DNA from: JBEEOW01 sp041191405
GTDB lineage: Bacteria; Bacteroidota; Bacteroidia; Cytophagales; UBA9547
Direction: 5' to 3'
DNA length: 64,000 nt
NCBI GenBank assembly: GCA_041191405.1
Contig: JBEEOW010000021.1
Coordinates: forward strand, 11,731-75,730
Below, piece after piece: positions 1 through 9,206 of this stretch. The position numbers were made by a program, and so were the translations under genes. The notes under the pieces are model-generated. The model did no database searches, was not told where the DNA came from, and was given only the letters and a program-made list of their open reading frames with translations. Within the stretch, counting starts at the first letter, position 1; each line of letters opens with the position of its first letter.

Positions 1-3000
1 GGTTATGGTAATATTAATCAGTTTACATATAATTATTTAAATAATTCAAACAACTATTCAATTGTTAATACAACAATTACTTCTGCTGTTTCAGTTAACG
101 AGCCGATTAAAATTGTAACTAATTACAAATTTTTAACCCCAACCAAAACTGTAACTAATAATAACTATTACTATAAAAATTTATTATACAAAAATACTGG
201 AGGAATTAGGGGAATATTAGGATTTGAAGAAATGACCATTTCAGAACTAATTTCGAATAGAAAAAAAATAACTAATTTCACATTCCCAGATGATCAATTA
301 AATTCACTATTCCCAGCAAAAATAACAACATATAATTTAAATAATATCAAAATTTCAGAATCAACAAATAGTAATACATTTTTCACAAATGGATACTTTA
401 AAATTCTTAGCTCTACTTCTAATTTAGATAAGGATTACTTAAAATCTACTTCAATAAAAAAAGTATCAAATTTTGAAACAACTTTTGGAAACTTAATAAG
501 TTCTGAAAATTGGATATATGATGACATAAACTTATCGCAATTAACATATTATAGAAAACAAGACTTCTTAGATTATGTACAATCTGGATCATGGTGTCAA
601 AATAAATTCCAAACATTGAAAAGTACATATTTGAACCCAAATTCAGGAAAACCTGCAACAGTATTTACCGATAAAATAACATACAATAATGGAAATTTAA
701 ATTCCTACAAAAAATTCAGTGGTACTGACAATGAAATTACAACAACTTATTCAAATTTTAATGCATTTGGTACACCAAAAACAATTGCAATTTCAGCATT
801 AAATGTTGATACTAAAATAAATACAAATGAATATGACTATACTGGGAGATTCGTTTTAAGAACTACAAATAGTTTAGGTCAACAAAATTCCTTTTCATAT
901 GATAATTTTGGTAATTTAATTTCAGAAACAAACCTTAATTCAATAACTACCAACTATACATATAATGGATTTAATCAATTAACTAAAATTATTACTAATG
1001 AAGGCGAAATTGAACAAGATATTGAATGGACTGATGGTTCATATCCAAATTCATTATACAGAAAAGCAATTTATAGGGACGACAGGCAAGCGGAATTTAC
1101 ATATTATGATTATTTAGGGCAAGAAATTAGTTTTCAAACAACAGAACTTAAAAATATTTACCAAGATAAAATCTATAATGACGATGGAACAATAAATTCT
1201 ATATCAAATTTATATTATGAATCTGAATTACCTCAATTAAATAAAATAGAATACGATGAATTTAACAGGGTTTTAAAAACCGAATCCAAAGGAAACATTA
1301 TTAACTTTAGTTATGTAGGAAATAAAGTCACTTTAACTGATAGTAAATCTCGAAATAAAAGTACAACTACCAATGCAGTTGGTAAGGTTACCCAAACTAA
1401 AGATATTCAAGGTAATGTAATTTCTAATTATACCTATGATAATTTATTACAACCTTTAACTATTGGAACAAATACAATTTCCTATAATAGTTATGGTCTA
1501 AAAGAATCAATAACAGATCCCAATAGTGGTACTATTAGTTATGGATATGATGCTTATGGAAGACTAACCTCTCAAATAGATGCAGCTGGTATAAAATATG
1601 AATATACTTATGATGTTTTAGATAGAATTTTATCTTCAAAAACCACAAATGATGAAATTATATATTCATATGTTACAAAGGGATATGGTATAGGTAATAT
1701 AGAATCTACAATTAGTTTATCAAATGGAAATGCTAAATATTTTTACTATAATAGGTTAGGTAAAATTGAAATATTAAAAGAAATATCAGCTGGTCAGACT
1801 TTTATTACAAAATACGAATATGACGAAACTGGTAATAACATATCAGTTATATACCCTTCTGGTTTAAAAATAACCAATAATTATAGTTCAGGTACATTAA
1901 TCTCTGTATCTAAAGATAATAAAGTTATATGGAGAATTAATGAAAAGAATAGTACTAGTTTAAAGTACAACTTTGGAGATAATAAGACGACTACAGTTTC
2001 ATATACATTTGATGAAATATCAAGGCAATTAAAAGAAATTAAAGCTCAAACTTTATCAGGTGTAAAATCATTTCATTACACATATAATTTTGATGTTAAT
2101 ACAGGTAATTTAATTAATAGAAAGGATAACTTAAATTTATCTAATAATAAGCCATTATTTGAAGAATTCGATTATAATTTAGATCGATTATCTCAAATAA
2201 AACAAAATGGCACAATTACAAACACTATAAATTACGCAACAAATGGAAATATTTTACAAAAAAGCGATGTAGGAACTTATACTTATGATCAATCTAAAGT
2301 TAATCTTGTTACTAGAATAACACCACCACCAACTGAATTTGCTCTAACTCAAAATATTACTTATAACAAATTTGGGAAAGCTACTAAAATCACAGAAGGT
2401 GTAAATACATTTAATATTATGTACGGACCAAATCAAGAAAGAGTTAAAATGGAATATCTTAATTCTAGTGATAATAGTAAAAATTTCACTAGATATTACG
2501 CTTGTAATTTTGAAAAAGAAATCAAAGGATCAACTACTAAGGAAATCAACTATATAGCAAGTTCAAATGGAACAATAGCAGCTTATATTACTGTAAATGG
2601 CTCAAATGGGCAATTTTATTATTTTATACATGATCACTTAGGTTCAATTGTTCAAATAATTGACAATAATGGCGTTGTTGTTGAAGAAAGAAGTTTTGAT
2701 GCTTGGGGTAGAAAAAGAAATGTAAAAGATTGGACTTATACTGTTACTAATACTCCTAGTTTGATTTCAAGAGGTTATACTGGTCATGAACATCTTTATG
2801 AAGTTGGAATAATAAATACGAATGCTCGATTATACGAGCCATTAACTGGTAGAATGTTAAGCCCAGACATATATATTCAAACACCTGACAACTTACAAAG
2901 CTATAACAGATACAGTTATGTAATGAACAATCCATTAAAATATAACGACCCTAGTGGTAATATTTGGGGATTAGTAATAGGTGCAATTGTAGGTATGGAA

Positions 3001-3807
3001 TTAGGGGGAACAATTGCAAACAATGGAGAACCTAACCCATTTAAATGGAAAAATAATTCAGCCACATGGATTGGAGTAATTGGTGGCGGTATAGCAGGTG
3101 CTCTTATTGGTGACGGTATAGAAGCATTGGCAGGTGGAAACCCTGTAATTTTTAGAGGCACTGGTGCTACACAAGTAAAACCAGGAGAACAAGGTGCAGG
3201 AGGCTTCAATAATATGCCAATAGGTACAAAAAATACACTTGGACAACAAATTGAAAATACTACAATTAGCCCCAATTCAATAAACAGCACTTTAGGCTAT
3301 ACTAACGAAATTCCAGGAAATGGAACTCAACTTGAATTATGGAAATCTTACTGGCGTTCTGGCTTAGATAATCTTACATACGCAACTGATAATCAATTTG
3401 TTAATGTAGTTATGCAATATTTAGTAAGAAGTATGTCCCAACCTACAACTATGGCGACAATGAATAATTTAAACAATGGAAATATTAATAATTATACTGA
3501 CAGAAATATTGGAGGTTCATTTATGCCTGTTGGAGGAGGCTCTATATTTGATTTTACAATTAATGTAACTGGTAATAATTTTACCAATGTTGATATTAAT
3601 CATAGTAGTGTAGCAGGCAATACTTATAGTTTAGGTTTTAGTGCGAATGGTAATACATTACAAACTACTGTTTTGAGTTTTAATTTCAATTCTACTCAAG
3701 AAGCTAGAAGATTTAGTACCCATTTTGATAATATTATGATTAATCAGCGAAACCTTTTAATGAACAATGGATTGCCATTTAGTTACTATAAAACATATTT
3801 TCCATGA
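1..3807 (+). CDS. RHS-repeat polymorphic toxin, 5' end outside the window
   Basis: The reading frame is open from base 1, so this is the 3' part of a larger gene; the first ATG at 232 is internal. Bases 1-2800 encode tyrosine- and glycine-rich YD/RHS repeats of the type YxYDxxGxL. The RHS core ends around 2820-2960 with the conserved run ARLYEPLTGRMLSPD, then NNPLKYNDPSG, where the shell closes and the tip begins. Next come two glycine-zipper segments (about 2962-3130) such as GVIGGGIAGALIGDGI, which could insert in a membrane. The last 170 or so residues (from about 3290) form a variable tip starting GYTNEIPGNG. In this family the shell encloses a C-terminal toxin; the activity of this tip is not recognisable. 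Its stop overlaps the start of the next gene (ATGA), as expected for a toxin and its immunity gene. A related tip is found again at 5022-5615. Confidence 0.9.
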   Translation, partial: GYGNINQFTYNYLNNSNNYSIVNTTITSAVSVNEPIKIVTNYKFLTPTKTVTNNNYYYKNLLYKNTGGIRGILGFEEMTISELISNRKKITNFTFPDDQLNSLFPAKITTYNLNNIKISESTNSNTFFTNGYFKILSSTSNLDKDYLKSTSIKKVSNFETTFGNLISSENWIYDDINLSQLTYYRKQDFLDYVQSGSWCQNKFQTLKSTYLNPNSGKPATVFTDKITYNNGNLNSYKKFSGTDNEITTTYSNFNAFGTPKTIAISALNVDTKINTNEYDYTGRFVLRTTNSLGQQNSFSYDNFGNLISETNLNSITTNYTYNGFNQLTKIITNEGEIEQDIEWTDGSYPNSLYRKAIYRDDRQAEFTYYDYLGQEISFQTTELKNIYQDKIYNDDGTINSISNLYYESELPQLNKIEYDEFNRVLKTESKGNIINFSYVGNKVTLTDSKSRNKSTTTNAVGKVTQTKDIQGNVISNYTYDNLLQPLTIGTNTISYNSYGLKESITDPNSGTISYGYDAYGRLTSQIDAAGIKYEYTYDVLDRILSSKTTNDEIIYSYVTKGYGIGNIESTISLSNGNAKYFYYNRLGKIEILKEISAGQTFITKYEYDETGNNISVIYPSGLKITNNYSSGTLISVSKDNKVIWRINEKNSTSLKYNFGDNKTTTVSYTFDEISRQLKEIKAQTLSGVKSFHYTYNFDVNTGNLINRKDNLNLSNNKPLFEEFDYNLDRLSQIKQNGTITNTINYATNGNILQKSDVGTYTYDQSKVNLVTRITPPPTEFALTQNITYNKFGKATKITEGVNTFNIMYGPNQERVKMEYLNSSDNSKNFTRYYACNFEKEIKGSTTKEINYIASSNGTIAAYITVNGSNGQFYYFIHDHLGSIVQIIDNNGVVVEERSFDAWGRKRNVKDWTYTVTNTPSLISRGYTGHEHLYEVGIINTNARLYEPLTGRMLSPDIYIQTPDNLQSYNRYSYVMNNPLKYNDPSGNIWGLVIGAIVGMELGGTIANNGEPNPFKWKNNSATWIGVIGGGIAGALIGDGIEALAGGNPVIFRGTGATQVKPGEQGAGGFNNMPIGTKNTLGQQIENTTISPNSINSTLGYTNEIPGNGTQLELWKSYWRSGLDNLTYATDNQFVNVVMQYLVRSMSQPTTMATMNNLNNGNINNYTDRNIGGSFMPVGGGSIFDFTINVTGNNFTNVDINHSSVAGNTYSLGFSANGNTLQTTVLSFNFNSTQEARRFSTHFDNIMINQRNLLMNNGLPFSYYKTYFP

Positions 3808-5021
3808 TTATTAAACAATTAATTTTAAAAAGAAAAGTTATAGTTTTAGCAGCCTTAATAATACATTTTGTTAGTGCAAATTCACAAGATTTAACAATAA
3901 CCAATTGTTTATATATTGGAGCAATTAAGGAGATAGGGAATGGGATTTTAATTTCAGGCCATACTAAAGATGACTCGACTGTAATAACAAAGATTGATAA
4001 AAATAAAAAAATAGAATGGCAAATATTTAGAAATTCAAGTTATGATTACTTTAATATTTACGTATTAGATTCAAATTCTTTTGGGCTTATAACGTCAAAT
4101 GAAATAAATAGAACTAAATCAGTTGAAATTATAAATAAAAAAGGGAATAGTGTAGCTATATTCACTATCCCCTTTTTATTAAATGTAAAAGAAATTATTT
4201 CTTTTACAAATTATGTTTCCATTTTGGGAAGTGAACCTGATTTTGGAAAAAAATATAGAATGGGGAAAGAATATGGAGAGATAAAAACAATGTCATTAGA
4301 AAATTTTGTTAAGATAGACTATGATATAAATTTTAAAGAAATTAATAAAATAATATTATTTAAAACTGTCTGGAAACCTATTTGTCAAATAATAAAAAAC
4401 AAAAAAAATATATACTTAATATCAGATTATTATGAGCCAAACAATGATTATTATGGAGACTCATTAATATTACATGATAAATCTCAACATATTTTCCCTC
4501 CTAATATGGGAGATTGTATATATGAATTTGATTCAAAAGGTAATATAGTTCGAAATGTTAATTTCAAAGATCGTTATTTGGGAGTTATAAATTCAATTAC
4601 AAATGAAACATTAGTCACAATTTCTGAAATACCAAGACAAAAGTTTGTTTTTAAAAGAATAAATAATTTGTTAGATACTGCAAACCAATTATACCTTAAT
4701 AAAATTAATTTAAAAAATAAGGAAACTATAAGTTCAAAAAAAATTCCTTTGTTAAAAAAGAATATTTATGATTATCATTTTTTATCAAAAGACACAGTAA
4801 TTTATTGTAATAAAATTAGCAATAATAAATTAGATTTAATTTCTACTTTTATTTTGTCTAAACAATCAATTTTAAAGAATAAACCATTTTACAGTAAAAG
4901 TATTAATACGAAAAATGATTACTCTTTAAGATATTGTTTTCTCTCAAATTCACCATCTATTATGTTTTGGTATTATGATAAAACCAATAATTTTCAAATT
5001 TTAAAATTTGAAAATTATTAA
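3804..5021 (+). CDS. Exported protein, candidate immunity partner of the RHS tip
   Basis: 405 residues, with an N-terminal basic and hydrophobic segment ending near SANSQ that looks like a Sec signal peptide. The rest is rich in beta-strand patterns with recurring Lys-Ile-Asp/Asn-Lys turns, suggesting a propeller-like or beta-rich fold; I recognise no family. The ATG overlaps the TGA of the RHS gene, so the two are translationally coupled. That position is the main reason to propose that it neutralises the RHS tip outside the cytoplasm. It is long for an immunity protein, so an accessory or adaptor role is also possible. The next orphan tip lies in the same frame right after its stop. Confidence 0.6.
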   Translation: MIIKQLILKRKVIVLAALIIHFVSANSQDLTITNCLYIGAIKEIGNGILISGHTKDDSTVITKIDKNKKIEWQIFRNSSYDYFNIYVLDSNSFGLITSNEINRTKSVEIINKKGNSVAIFTIPFLLNVKEIISFTNYVSILGSEPDFGKKYRMGKEYGEIKTMSLENFVKIDYDINFKEINKIILFKTVWKPICQIIKNKKNIYLISDYYEPNNDYYGDSLILHDKSQHIFPPNMGDCIYEFDSKGNIVRNVNFKDRYLGVINSITNETLVTISEIPRQKFVFKRINNLLDTANQLYLNKINLKNKETISSKKIPLLKKNIYDYHFLSKDTVIYCNKISNNKLDLISTFILSKQSILKNKPFYSKSINTKNDYSLRYCFLSNSPSIMFWYYDKTNNFQILKFENY

Positions 5022-5615
5022 AATCCTATTCATGATGCCGATGGATATAAAATTGAAAACACTCACAAGAATGGTAGAATAATGAATGGTACAGGTTATA
5101 CCAATGATTTACCTGGTGATGCTATGCAAAATGATTTAATAAAAAATTACTGGAAAAAACCACCTACAATAATAAACTATTCTAATGGTCAAGATTTTGT
5201 ACAAAATTTCATAAACTCATATGTTAGAAGTTTGAAAGATTTACCTAATAGTAATGGTACTTTTAATAACTATGTCTCATCAAATCCAAACTACAACGAA
5301 TATCTTAATAAAGATATTTCGGGTAGCTTCAACCCAATTGGAGGAGGTAGTGATTTTGATGTAAAATTAAAAATAAACAATAATACGGATGCATCATTTA
5401 ATTTAAATGATAGATTAGACATACAAGTGGATTACAATAACAATAGTGTAAATATTTTAAATATGACAAATGGCACAACAATATTCTCAATGGAAACAAA
5501 CAGTACATCAGAAATGCTACGATTACAATTACATATACAAAGTTTACAAACTGAAAGTAATAAACTTATTGCTTACCCTCCAGTTTATCCATATAGTTAT
5601 TTTAATTTTCATTAA
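5022..5615 (+). CDS. Orphan RHS C-terminal tip module
   Basis: The frame is open from 5022 and begins NPIHDADGYKIENTH, which resembles an RHS core-tip junction, then continues from ATG 5082 with MNGTGYTNDLPGD for 177 residues. It aligns by eye with the tip of the RHS gene: GYTNEIPGN versus GYTNDLPGD; GGSFMPVGGGS versus SGSFNPIGGGS; a shared run of Asn-rich strands; and an F/Y-rich end. No RHS core precedes it in this frame, because a stop sits at 5019. It is therefore a displaced tip, probably silent unless recombined onto an RHS core or started at 5082. The next gene begins three bases after its stop. Confidence 0.7.
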   Translation, partial: NPIHDADGYKIENTHKNGRIMNGTGYTNDLPGDAMQNDLIKNYWKKPPTIINYSNGQDFVQNFINSYVRSLKDLPNSNGTFNNYVSSNPNYNEYLNKDISGSFNPIGGGSDFDVKLKINNNTDASFNLNDRLDIQVDYNNNSVNILNMTNGTTIFSMETNSTSEMLRLQLHIQSLQTESNKLIAYPPVYPYSYFNFH

Positions 5616-5618
5616 ATT

Positions 5619-6140
5619 ATGAAATCACTTATATTATTAATATCTCTGTTTTCTATAAAAATTTGTGTAAAAGCTGATAATGAATATTTATCAATAAGTA
5701 ACACAATCGAAAATGTAGTATTTTATAAAGATTATTATTTTGTAATATCTAATACAGATAATGACGATATGAGTATATCATCCACTAAAATATCTAAAAT
5801 ATCGGCATCTGGGAAAGAAGTAACAATTAAAATATTAAATAATACAAAGCGCTATAAGTTAGATGATATATGTAGTAAAAAATATATTGAAAAATTTAAA
5901 AAAGATACATTATCGCCCAATCAAGTTGTTTATTTAATTAGATCAAATAAAAATAAATCTTCAATTGCTAAAAAAAGACAAGAGTTGAAATTATTTTGTT
6001 TTGAAAACATCAATTCAATAAATATTCAACTTAAAAATCAATATATTTATTTAGATTCAAATAGAGTTAATACTTTAATTCAAAAAAAATATAGTAATTT
6101 TAGTAGGAATATAACTATCAATGTTACCGAATTAAAGTAG
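5619..6140 (+). CDS. Small exported protein, candidate immunity to the orphan tip
   Basis: 173 residues. The first 20 residues form a hydrophobic signal peptide ending near VKADN. The body is Lys/Asn/Ser-rich with beta-strand patterns and a Cys pair far apart; no family is recognised. It starts three bases downstream of the orphan tip at 5022-5615, mirroring the tip/partner arrangement upstream. An immunity role is inferred from position only. Confidence 0.5.
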   Translation: MKSLILLISLFSIKICVKADNEYLSISNTIENVVFYKDYYFVISNTDNDDMSISSTKISKISASGKEVTIKILNNTKRYKLDDICSKKYIEKFKKDTLSPNQVVYLIRSNKNKSSIAKKRQELKLFCFENINSINIQLKNQYIYLDSNRVNTLIQKKYSNFSRNITINVTELK

Positions 6141-6301
6141 ATCTATCACCTATCCACATCAAAATATCCATAACTCAATTAAAAAAGATTTATTTATATA
6201 CCTTTATATAAATAGGTTATAAAACTTGCAAATTGATTCAATATTTAAACTTAACGTTAGTCCTTTTTGATAAGTTTGTACCTATTCTGATAGGAATATA
6301 A
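6141..6301. other. AT-rich spacer in the RHS tip array
   Basis: Non-coding spacer between the second tip/partner pair and the third tip remnant. I see no convincing hairpin, promoter box or open frame in it. Confidence 0.4.
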
Positions 6302-6397
6302 ATATCCAAAGGAATTTTACAAAATGACTATGGATACAGTGGCTCATTGCCTAGAACTTATGGATTTAATCAAATTTGGAATAATTTATTTAGATAA
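6302..6397 (+). pseudogene. Remnant of a third RHS tip
   Basis: A 31-codon frame, closed by stops on both sides, reads ISKGILQNDYGYSGSLPRTY and continues to NNLFR. The GYSGSLP segment sits where the other two tips have GYTNEIP and GYTNDLP, and its stop lies three bases before the next exported-protein gene, as at 5615/5619. No start codon is available. I read it as the leftover of a tip cassette reduced by deletion. Confidence 0.5.
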
Positions 6398-6400
6398 AAA

Positions 6401-7177
6401 ATGAAGTATTACATATATATAATCTGTCTTTTATCAATTTTGAATCAAAGTTGTTTTTTACAAAATAAAGAAACAAAATTTAATAAAGAAGAAATAAACA
6501 AATTAACCCATTTAGTAGACTCTAAACCATTGGAATTTATTTCAAAATTAAAACTTGACACTATGTATTTGGCTCATTACAGCGATTCTCTTGGTTTTGA
6601 TTTTATTTTGGAAAAAGGTGTATTTAAATTTAATAATAAAATTGCCTTTAATCTTAATATTATAAAAAGGAATGATAGCATAGTCAGTTTTAATGTTAAG
6701 CCATTTTGTGGAAATTTAAACCACAACAAAATAAATATTTATAATAAATTATATAAAAATGCAGGTTGGGAATTAAATAATAAATATGATTTTAATACAA
6801 AATATTATAATTTAAATTATTTCATATCACCTAATCAAATAAATGGTTTCGATAAATACAAATCTTACCCTATTATTGATTCATTATTAAATCCTTACAA
6901 TAGTTTTTATTATATTGAAAAAAACAAAATAAAAACCAATGACAAAATCATAGAATATTTAGATGAAACAACAGTATATTACTTATTAAACAGTAAAAAT
7001 CCATCAACAAGAGTTTTAATTTTAAGTTTTATCAAATGTAATCAAAAAGTCTATAATAAAGATATAAATAAATTTATTGAAAATTTATACAATGATAAAA
7101 CAAAAGTTAATATAATAGAAGGATGTTCAGAGAAAAAAGTAAGTTTGCTAGATTTAACAAAAGAATGTTCAGATTAA
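6401..7177 (+). CDS. Lipoprotein, third candidate immunity protein of the RHS array
   Basis: 258 residues with a lipoprotein signal: a hydrophobic stretch ending ILNQSC, so Cys18 would be lipidated. The mature part is Lys/Asn/Tyr-rich and contains KSKNPSTRVLILSFIK-like helical text late in the chain (about residues 195-215); no family is recognised. It follows the tip remnant by three bases, keeping the tip/partner spacing of this locus. The retained partner next to a degraded tip suggests selection for keeping immunity, but that is inference. Confidence 0.5.
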   Translation: MKYYIYIICLLSILNQSCFLQNKETKFNKEEINKLTHLVDSKPLEFISKLKLDTMYLAHYSDSLGFDFILEKGVFKFNNKIAFNLNIIKRNDSIVSFNVKPFCGNLNHNKINIYNKLYKNAGWELNNKYDFNTKYYNLNYFISPNQINGFDKYKSYPIIDSLLNPYNSFYYIEKNKIKTNDKIIEYLDETTVYYLLNSKNPSTRVLILSFIKCNQKVYNKDINKFIENLYNDKTKVNIIEGCSEKKVSLLDLTKECSD

Positions 7178-7213
7178 TTTAATTCTCATATTATTGAAAT
7201 CTATTTAAACAGC

Positions 7214-7247
7214 AAAGCCACCCAATCTCACAATTAGGTGGCTTTTT
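7214..7247 (+). terminator. Intrinsic terminator after the RHS locus
   Basis: A 9-bp stem pairs AAAGCCACC at 7214-7222 with GGTGGCTTT at 7237-7245, followed by T residues. It closes transcription of the RHS array and separates it from the membrane-protein block. Confidence 0.7.
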
Positions 7248-7470
7248 CAGTTTTAAGTATTAATTACTCTTCCCACAAAGTAATGAATTACACAAAAATA
7301 TAGATTTATTTTAGATTCACCCCTATTTTCAGCTTAAATCAAATAAATCAAGATTTAATTCAACATATAAAAGTAACAACACAAGTAAAATCAAACCTAG
7401 ATTTTATATAACCAAACCTCATTTTACCCTTTAAGGGTAATTTTTAAACTCATTTCATAAAATACCTCAT
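7248..7470. other. Spacer at the left border of the integrated block
   Basis: No gene. It contains a perfect 8-bp palindrome arm pair at 7424-7431 and 7433-7440 (TTACCCTT and AAGGGTAA), followed by five T, 30 bases upstream of the main promoter. This could be an operator or a short terminator. I found no copy of the tRNA-Thr 3' end here, so the left attachment site is not identified. Confidence 0.5.
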
Positions 7471-7501
7471 TTTGTGATGGTTACACACTTTCCCACCTTT
7501 G
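7471..7501 (+). promoter_or_regulatory. Bacteroidota-type promoter of the membrane-protein block
   Basis: TTTG at 7471-7474, a 19-base spacer, then CACCTTTG at 7494-7501. This differs from the Bacteroidota consensus TAnnTTTG by one base and has the standard spacing. The first small gene starts at 7530, giving a short leader. No comparable promoter was found in the following 10.8 kb, so most of the block may depend on this site. Confidence 0.7.
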
Positions 7502-7529
7502 TATCAGTTCAAACAAAAAGACATCCAAG

Positions 7530-7661
7530 ATGGAAATCAACTTTAAAGAAATCGCAATTTATGTTGGGATTGTGTTTGTGGGAGCATTAGCCGCTGTGGT
7601 TGCATATTCAGCTTACAAAGAATCGCAAGACAAAGCATCAGTTACTGTAACTACAAAATAA
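7530..7661 (+). CDS. 43-residue single-helix membrane protein
   Basis: Short frame starting MEINFKEIAIYVG. Residues 8-28 form one hydrophobic helix (IAIYVGIVFVGALAAVVAY), with a charged tail. It is the first gene behind the promoter at 7471-7501. Size and topology fit a small virion membrane protein or phage-type minor coat protein, but sequence this short cannot prove function. Confidence 0.6.
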   Translation: MEINFKEIAIYVGIVFVGALAAVVAYSAYKESQDKASVTVTTK

Positions 7662-7774
7662 TTTCAACCAGTTAACCTGAGAATATTTTAATTCAAGAGA
7701 GCAATCGAGGACGGTTTTAAAATGATTTGTGGAGGGTAATACGCTGTTATTAAAATCATTAAAAGTGTGTAAAA

Positions 7775-8500
7775 ATGAAAAAGTCAATTTTAACAGGAAA
7801 TAGCCTTAATGCTAAAATGGCAAAACTTACTGCAAGTGCAGAAGCAAGTATGTCAAACTATGTTGGAGAATTAACGGAAGGTAAAGAAAGCTTTATTTCG
7901 GCATCTAGCTTTTCTGGAATGAGTGGCAATGCCAATGGTGTTGTTCATAAAAATAGAGTAAAACCTATCATTATTGACATCACCAATACTGATGAAAACA
8001 ATGATTTGTTAGTACCAATTTTCTCAAAATATGAGAAATACCCAATTCCTTTTAACGGTGTTGCAGACATTGACAATGTTGTACCACAAGTTGGTAAAGG
8101 TGCAGCTGTAACTATTCAAGGTTATAGATATGAGGAGCTACAAGAGTTATCTGCAAGTCGTCCTTTCACTTTGAGCAAGTTGCGTTACCGTTTTGGAGAC
8201 AGTACTCAGCTAGACCAACCTTGGAGAATCCGCCAAAAAGTAGGTAATAGTGTTGCCAATGAACCCTACTACCCACATTTATCTCGTGCTTTAGAAAACC
8301 AAGTTTCAGATACTTTGGTGGACGAGGATTTCTTTATGAAAGTAGATGGTGGAGCAACTTTACTTGTAAAAATTGCAAAAGCAATTTCAGCAACTGTTGC
8401 TAGAAAAATCCAAGTAACCTTATTTATTGATGCAGAAACTGACATTGCAAATGCTTTATCAGGTCAATCAGTATTAAGCACTTTCAAAGCTGGTAAATAA
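7775..8500 (+). CDS. Candidate major capsid protein
   Basis: 241 residues, soluble, no signal peptide, beta-rich with alternating hydrophobics throughout and a helical N-terminus (residues 1-35). It begins a Bacteroidota-type phage structural block and is followed by a very strong terminator, the usual arrangement for the most abundant virion protein. The 113-base leader has a weak 8-bp hairpin (7721-7728 with 7753-7760). A jelly-roll coat protein is the best guess given the many one-helix membrane proteins downstream, as in tailless membrane-containing phages. At 241 residues it is small for a double jelly-roll. Not confirmed by any recognisable motif; another abundant structural protein is possible. 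Confidence 0.5.
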   Translation: MKKSILTGNSLNAKMAKLTASAEASMSNYVGELTEGKESFISASSFSGMSGNANGVVHKNRVKPIIIDITNTDENNDLLVPIFSKYEKYPIPFNGVADIDNVVPQVGKGAAVTIQGYRYEELQELSASRPFTLSKLRYRFGDSTQLDQPWRIRQKVGNSVANEPYYPHLSRALENQVSDTLVDEDFFMKVDGGATLLVKIAKAISATVARKIQVTLFIDAETDIANALSGQSVLSTFKAGK

Positions 8501-8519
8501 TCTCAAAGCTTCCATACTT

Positions 8520-8563
8520 AACAAAAGCCATTAGTCCGAATTGTGGCTAATGGCTTTTGTTTT
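8520..8563 (+). terminator. Strong terminator directly behind the capsid candidate
   Basis: A perfect 15-bp stem (8520-8534 with 8547-8561), loop of 12 bases, with T-rich 3' arm. It lies only 19 bases after the stop of the capsid-like gene and inside an otherwise continuous operon. It should let most transcripts end there, giving excess capsid over downstream products. Confidence 0.8.
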
Positions 8564-8577
8564 CTAATCCTTTCACA

Positions 8578-9012
8578 ATGGTTTACAACGATGCAACCTC
8601 AATCATGTATGGACTAAATCCTGAAAACCCTTCGGATTTACTTATAGAATATTTGATTAAAAGCAATGAACAAGGTGTGAAATCTTTACTTATGGGTTTT
8701 GGCATAATGGCTGATACTCAAAGTAAACAAATCATGGGATTGAGAACTTTAATTGCTTCTGGAGATGAAAATGTGATTTGTAAAATCATTGCCCTTGATC
8801 CCAATGCAGAAATACATGAAGAAGCTTTTAGACGAAAATACCAACAAGAATTAAGCAAAGAACCCAAATTGAAAGCCATTCCAATTAAAGTTAATTCAAA
8901 TGAATTGGAAGCTCAATTTCCTAAAAGGATTTTAAGTAATGACATTTCATTAATGGAGCTATTGATATTTCTTATTTGTGTTTTTGTATTGGTTAAACTC
9001 ATTAATTCCTAA
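8578..9012 (+). CDS. Membrane-anchored structural protein candidate, 144 residues
   Basis: Start chosen at ATG 8578 (MVYNDATSIM), because a TTG at 8557 would lie inside the terminator hairpin. The soluble part (residues 1-120) is mixed helical; residues 122-142 form a C-terminal helix (LMELLIFLICVFVLVKLI). Such tail-anchored proteins are typical of virions with an internal membrane. Stop and the next start overlap (TAATG). Family not recognised. Confidence 0.65.
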   Translation: MVYNDATSIMYGLNPENPSDLLIEYLIKSNEQGVKSLLMGFGIMADTQSKQIMGLRTLIASGDENVICKIIALDPNAEIHEEAFRRKYQQELSKEPKLKAIPIKVNSNELEAQFPKRILSNDISLMELLIFLICVFVLVKLINS

Positions 9013-9206
9013 TGAAAAATTCAAAGCTATTCTTGATTGTAATTATTGCGGTGATAGCCATTGTCGCAATAGTTGTTTTGGTAGTTGTACTAAAACCTTC
9101 AACAAATGCTGAAGAAGCTATTTTGAAACAACAACCTGTGGAACAAAAGAATCTCATTAGTGACATTGGTGGAGTTTTGGGTTCAGTGTTGAGTGTTAAG
9201 AGTTAA
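9012..9206 (+). CDS. 64-residue single-helix membrane protein
   Basis: Starts on the A of the upstream stop codon. Residues 5-27 are a very hydrophobic Ile/Val helix; the rest is a short polar tail. Tight coupling to the previous gene suggests the two act together. No family recognised. Confidence 0.6.
   Translation: MKNSKLFLIVIIAVIAIVAIVVLVVVLKPSTNAEEAILKQQPVEQKNLISDIGGVLGSVLSVKS

Noticed and set aside
2916..3290. Minus-strand frame within the RHS gene
   Set aside because: A shadow of the glycine-rich segment; no start context and no independent evidence.
7178..7530. Left attachment site as a copy of the tRNA-Thr 3' end
   Set aside because: No stretch resembling the tRNA 3' end was found on either strand here; a shared 10-base CATTTTGTGA with 19817-19826 is too short to count.
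8557..8577. TTG start for the gene after the capsid candidate
   Set aside because: It would lie within the terminator hairpin; ATG 8578 is better.
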